NCBI GenBank assembly: GCA_026686845.1
Contig: JAIVEN010000004.1
Location: 25,452,827 to 25,516,826, forward strand
Length of the DNA: 64,000 bases
Source of the DNA: Adenanthera pavonina
Taxonomy: Eukaryota > Streptophyta > Magnoliopsida > Fabales > Fabaceae
Direction of reading: 5' to 3'
The stretch's first letter is position 1. Each line of letters opens with the position of its first letter. The notes under the pieces were generated by a model. The model was not told the DNA's origin. It did no database searches and worked only from the letters and a program-made list of their open reading frames with translations. Made by a program: the position numbers and the translations under genes. This document shows positions 59,969 through 64,000 of the stretch, in pieces.

Positions 59969-60505
59969 TAGGGCTGAATATGTTAGCCCAATACCCAGTT
60001 GGACCGGTCACTTCAGGCCAATCGGGTTGGGTCAAATTTCAGGTTGGGCCGGGATTATGGCCAAACACTCTAACCCTAGCCCAACCCGACCTATATATAT
60101 ATATTTTAATTTTTTTTCTAGTTTTTTATATATCTTAATTGATTTTTGTAGAATTTTTTTTCTTTATGTATCTAATATAATACATTTGCTATGTAAATAT
60201 TATAAAAACTTTTAATGTTTCAAATTTTTTAAATTAATATTTATGTAAAAATAATGTATAATGGTTAAATATTCATAAATTTTGAACAATTTTATTTTTT
60301 TCTAAGATTATTTTTTAAGAAAATCTATTTTTAAGTATAAATAAATATATTTTTATTATTAAATAATTTTTTATTTTTTAATTTAAAAAAATATATATAT
60401 AGTATCAGGTCAGTCCGGTACTTGGTCCGCTACTGGCCTGAGATACTTCGGGCCGGGCATCGGGCGGGGGTAAACCCGGCCTAGCCCGGCCCATGATCAC
60501 CCCTA
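59969..60505. mobile_element. hAT non-autonomous element
   Basis: A 537-bp element. Left end TAGGGCTGAATATG and inverse right end TAGGGGTGATCATG are hAT-type termini. Arms are rich in GGCC, and the right arm reads GGGCCGGGCTAGGCCGGG in inverse. Flanking octamers GTGCCACT and GTGTCACC match at six of eight positions. The core is AT-rich and non-coding. Confidence 0.75.
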
Positions 60506-62954
60506 GTGTCACCCATAGATAATAGAATCTGGACAACCGCAAGTTAGCTAAGAAATGGTGATTGAGGCATGGGAAACACAATTTTTGTGACAAAATGACC
60601 CTTAAACATTTTGTAGATTTACAAATATATCCTGCACAATCTTAAAGCTGGTGTTGCCATTTTTGCCCTAGTCTCTCGATCTGTCGTTCACATCTTTCTC
60701 GTGAGTGAAGCTAAACGAGGAACGAGCTATTGTGGTTATTGCCGAATCCTGCTGTTGTCGGTGAGAAACGTCCCATTAACACCTTTGGCTCCGATTTCTC
60801 CTTCTTTTATGCTAGTTCTGTTGTGAATCTGAGTATGTTACTACAACTGCAAGTAATGTCCTTCTCCTCTTATGCTTGGGGTTGGTTCAAATCTACGGTT
60901 TGAATTAAACAGCATGCTTGATAACTTCTATCATTGTAGAAGTTGAAACCATGTTCAACTATGCTTTTTCGACCATCAACTTCTTCTTTAATGCTTAACC
61001 ATATTTGACCATGTTTTATTGTATATATTTTTTTGTGGGCTCTCTACATTTGTTAACACCACGATTAAGGAAAATGATATTATTCACTGTCAAACTGCTA
61101 AAAATCCTATTTTTGTTTGTCATCCTATGTTTTATTTTATTTTATGTTTTCCTTATATTTTGATAGCATTTCTGTAGTAATGGCTTTGATTTTTGTCTTT
61201 TTTATTCTCCTTGAAAACTAAATCACAGACACCTAGTAACACTACTGTACTTGTAGTACCCCTGTTAGTATTCGATCAACAACCAATCCTACAAACAACT
61301 GTATTTTATTTTTCTTATTTTTTGAGGTAGCTGCTTGGCTGATTTTTCTGATTAGCGATTCCTTGTGCAATGAGCATATCATGTGTGTCTTATTAGTTAG
61401 GAAAAAGGGAATGTTTATGGTGTGCTTTGAAGTCATTAGATATTGTTTGCAAAATTGGTGCATGTGCTTTGTGTCATTTATGTATTGTTGATGTAGTTCA
61501 AAGGGATTGATTGGATATGATTAGGGTGACTTATTAATGTTATATAAATACAGTTATGGATGTACAAAGAAGACAACACATGCAAAATCTCTTGATTGGA
61601 TGGTTATTGATTATTCAAGCAACTCGAAAAATGTTCCTTAACATGTTATTGGGAGTAGGTATAATTAGCACTAGGTGCTTAAGTGATCGGTTTTATAGTC
61701 TAGATCAATGTTATCAAAACTAGATCGGACATTAAATCAGACGAGATACTAATTCATTGCTCAATAGGTCAACCATGATCCAACCGGAGTCGAACCTGTA
61801 ATAATTAAAATAATATATTTTAAATAATACACAAGAAAATAAAAGAATTTAGACTACTCACCGTAAAGGTTCCCTAATTTTTCCACCGTTGAAGTTTTTA
61901 ACGTGAGTATAAACTGAAATAAAACTATATATTAAAAATAATGAGCAAGAAATAAAATAAATTGAAAATAAACATATCCACAATATATTAATTACATTTG
62001 CTTAAGCAAATTATTCAAGTACAATATCATCAATACAAAAAATTATGATATTATTATTTAAAAGAGAAGTATATACTATTATTTAAAAATACATGGAAGT
62101 AAAAATATAATAAAGTAATAATAAAAATGAATTTATGATATTTTTATCTAATGATTTATTAGTCATTAAAAGCTGAAATTTGGGAGATTTTTCAATTCAA
62201 ATAATTGATGGAGGGTTTTTTTATTATGGAATGCATAATTAATAATAAGAATAATATTTTTTATTGCTCATATGATATTTATTAATTCTTATTTATTAAA
62301 ATTGGAAAGACTTTTATTAGGCCCAACTTGTATACTCTTGTAGATTGGGTCCTCCTCTTTTTCGAAATGATTATAATATTATAAAAATGTTAATCTTCAT
62401 TTACAATTTTCCACCGTACATCAATTTAATATCAAGAAAAAAAAGAGGGAAATGACTCAAAATTCGGAGGGATTGTGAGAACATTAGAGAATGAGTCAAC
62501 TTTATGGGAGAATGTGAGTCTGCTTTTTATTACCAGGGAATGTGAGCTTTTTATTTTTTTTTTTTGAAAATTGTGTCAATTAGAAATAGAAATTTGGTAA
62601 GTCAAAATGACTGACAGAAACATATTTAGGTTTACACTCTTCTTTTGCTTGGAAAAGCCTAGCTGTTCTCTACCTCCGTCTCCGATTTCAAGTGCCATGG
62701 AACAACCTTGCTACTAATGAAGAAACCAACGATGCAAGGTCCTTTGGCCATAGAGAAGAAGAAATATAAAGTTAGTCCTTTCTTTTTCCTTCTCATCTCA
62801 ATATCTTTGTCTCTCCTCATCGGCCTTCTCAAGTCCTCGCTACCTTCTTCATTTTTGTTACTTAGTGGTGGGATTTTCTTTTCATTCTCCTCTTTTATTT
62901 TCTTCTTCTACTCCTTATCTCATCACTTAAAAAAGTTGGACTAGCTAGCCCGAT
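60506..62954. other. Intergenic sequence left of the PIF transposase
   Basis: No gene recognised. A GATCCAACCGG-type element end may lie near 61700-61800, without a visible partner. Part of the last kilobase (about 62630-62950) may be 5' sequence of the PIF/Harbinger element; its left terminus was not found. Confidence 0.4.
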
Positions 62955-63785
62955 TTGACCGCCAATTTTTACTGGTTTAAGACTGAATTCACCAGTTTTC
63001 CCTTGTCTTTGTGCTCCCTAGTTACTTCCTTTATTTGGACTAGACCTGGTGCTGGTTCCTTATCAAATCAGCTGGTCAGGTCTAGTTTTGATAACATTAG
63101 TCTAGATTTCAGTGTTAAAAGAAGATACTTACATGACTTGATCTATACTAGTGATATAACCTATTTTAATCAATTTAGGATGTATAGATCAACATTTGAT
63201 CATCTTTGTGACATATTAGATAGAATTGGTGGCCTTAAACCAATCGAACATATGCTAGTTGATAAGCAAATAGCAATTTATTTGCACATACTTGCTCATC
63301 ATGTTAAGAATAAAGTAATCCAATTTGAGTTTGAGAGGTCTGGGGAAACCATTAGCTGTTATTTCAATCTAGTTCTTAAAGCAATGATGTGACTGCATGA
63401 TGAGCTATTCAAAAATCCTGAACTAATCCTTGAAGACAACACTGATGAGTGTTGGAAGTGGTTCAAGGTATACTTCTAAATTATTATTTTTTTCTTTTTA
63501 ATTTTTTGTTCTAATGTAAAGTTATTATATATGTTGTTATACTTATCCTTTTAATGTAGGGATGTCTAGGTGCACTAGATGGAACACATATAAGGATGCA
63601 AGTACCAAGCCAAGTCAAGGCTAGGAACCGAAATAGAAAGGGTGATGGAACCACTAATGTACCTAGGGCTTGCAATCCCAAGGGCGAGTTTATATATGTG
63701 TTGGTTGGTTGGGAAGGATCAGCAGCTGATGGATGGGTGTTAAGAGATGCAATAAGTAGACGCAATGGCCTCAAAGTGCCTCATG
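62955..63785 (+). pseudogene. PIF/Harbinger transposase (HARBI1-like), broken and cut by the window
   Basis: Exon 1 contains the DUF8040-type N-terminal region from about 63095 (YFNQFRMYRSTFDHLCDIL, then QIAIYLHILAHHVKNKVIQF and ERSGETIS). A TGA at 63390-63392 interrupts it in frame, followed by LHDELFKNPE and a donor at 63467. A 92-bp intron (63468-63559) leads to exon 2 (63560-63785), with GCLGALDGTHI carrying the first catalytic Asp and VGWEGSAADGWVLRDA the second; a donor GT follows. The third catalytic residue would lie beyond the window. The family's role is DDE transposition into TTA-type targets, with a separate Myb-like partner. The start is uncertain: the frame opens at 62955 without an ATG. 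The stop makes this copy inactive unless spliced around. Confidence 0.85.
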
Positions 63786-64000
63786 GTAATTAAACCTACC
63801 TTTTACTTTTTTAGATGTTCCATTATACAAGGAAATTTAATACTTGGGTGCAGTATACTAGATCTAAATGGCTTCTAATATTTAGCCTCACATTCATTGT
63901 TGTATGTTGGTGTGCTAAAATAGTTATAAATATTCCAGATATAAATTTTATATATTTTATACCTATATATATTTATTATATATAGTTATAAATATAAATG
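63786..64000. other. Probable intron of the PIF transposase gene
   Basis: Starts with a donor-like GTAATT directly after exon 2 and is AT-rich to the window end. The next exon, with the last catalytic residue, is expected outside. Confidence 0.5.

Noticed and set aside
61700..61800. Possible end of a GATCCAACCGG-type transposon
   Set aside because: No opposite terminus or target duplication could be found.

Overview
The window is plant nuclear DNA, AT-rich and dominated by transposable elements. A legume (Fabaceae) is the most likely source: it holds an Ogre/Tat-type LTR element with tandem arrays in its 3' untranslated region, Maximus/SIRE-type LTRs, Cassandra LTRs, hAT, Stowaway and Tourist MITEs, and a tRNA-like SINE head. 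The species cannot be told from the sequence.

The only intact host gene I can recognise in 64 kb is an intronless glucuronoxylan 4-O-methyltransferase (GXM, DUF579 family) at 26986-27864 on the minus strand. It has a TATA box at about 28029, and a hAT element sits about 140 bp beyond its stop codon.

Region 1 (1-19 kb) is LTR material. A solo LTR (LTR-B, 2835-14744, perfect duplication TCAAG) is split by a CACTA element (3406-12801). That element carries one exon of a prefoldin subunit 3 gene and is itself split by a second solo LTR (LTR-A, 7582-11934), which is split by a Maximus/SIRE-type solo LTR (7946-9804, perfect duplication CCAAG). A Cassandra solo LTR lies at 2190-2614. More degraded LTRs follow up to 19 kb.

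Region 2 (19-30 kb) is AT-rich and holds MITEs, hAT elements and the GXM gene. Region 3 (30.18-38.91 kb) is a second nest: a LINE-like retroposon with an 18-bp duplication, interrupted by LTR-A (duplication ACCAT), interrupted by a SIRE-type LTR, interrupted in turn by a complete Cassandra element and by another LTR-A solo LTR (duplication GATAT). Region 4 (39-42.7 kb) has one doubtful, frameshifted small gene.

Region 5 (42.7-56.46 kb) is a large Ogre/Tat-like element with a tRNA-Arg-type primer-binding site, a polypurine tract and a nearly 4-kb 3' LTR. It has no gag-pol and a truncated 5' LTR. Its 3' untranslated region holds three successive tandem arrays. The main one has about 45 units of 28 bp, and each unit contains a small inverted repeat whose paired bases appear to covary. 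This is the most unusual structure in the window. Region 6 (56.5-64 kb) holds a SINE head, a Tourist MITE, a hAT element and the start of a broken PIF/Harbinger transposase gene that runs off the window.

Almost all recognised LTRs are solo LTRs and none of the retroelements keeps coding capacity, so the region has been shaped by repeated insertion followed by LTR-LTR recombination.
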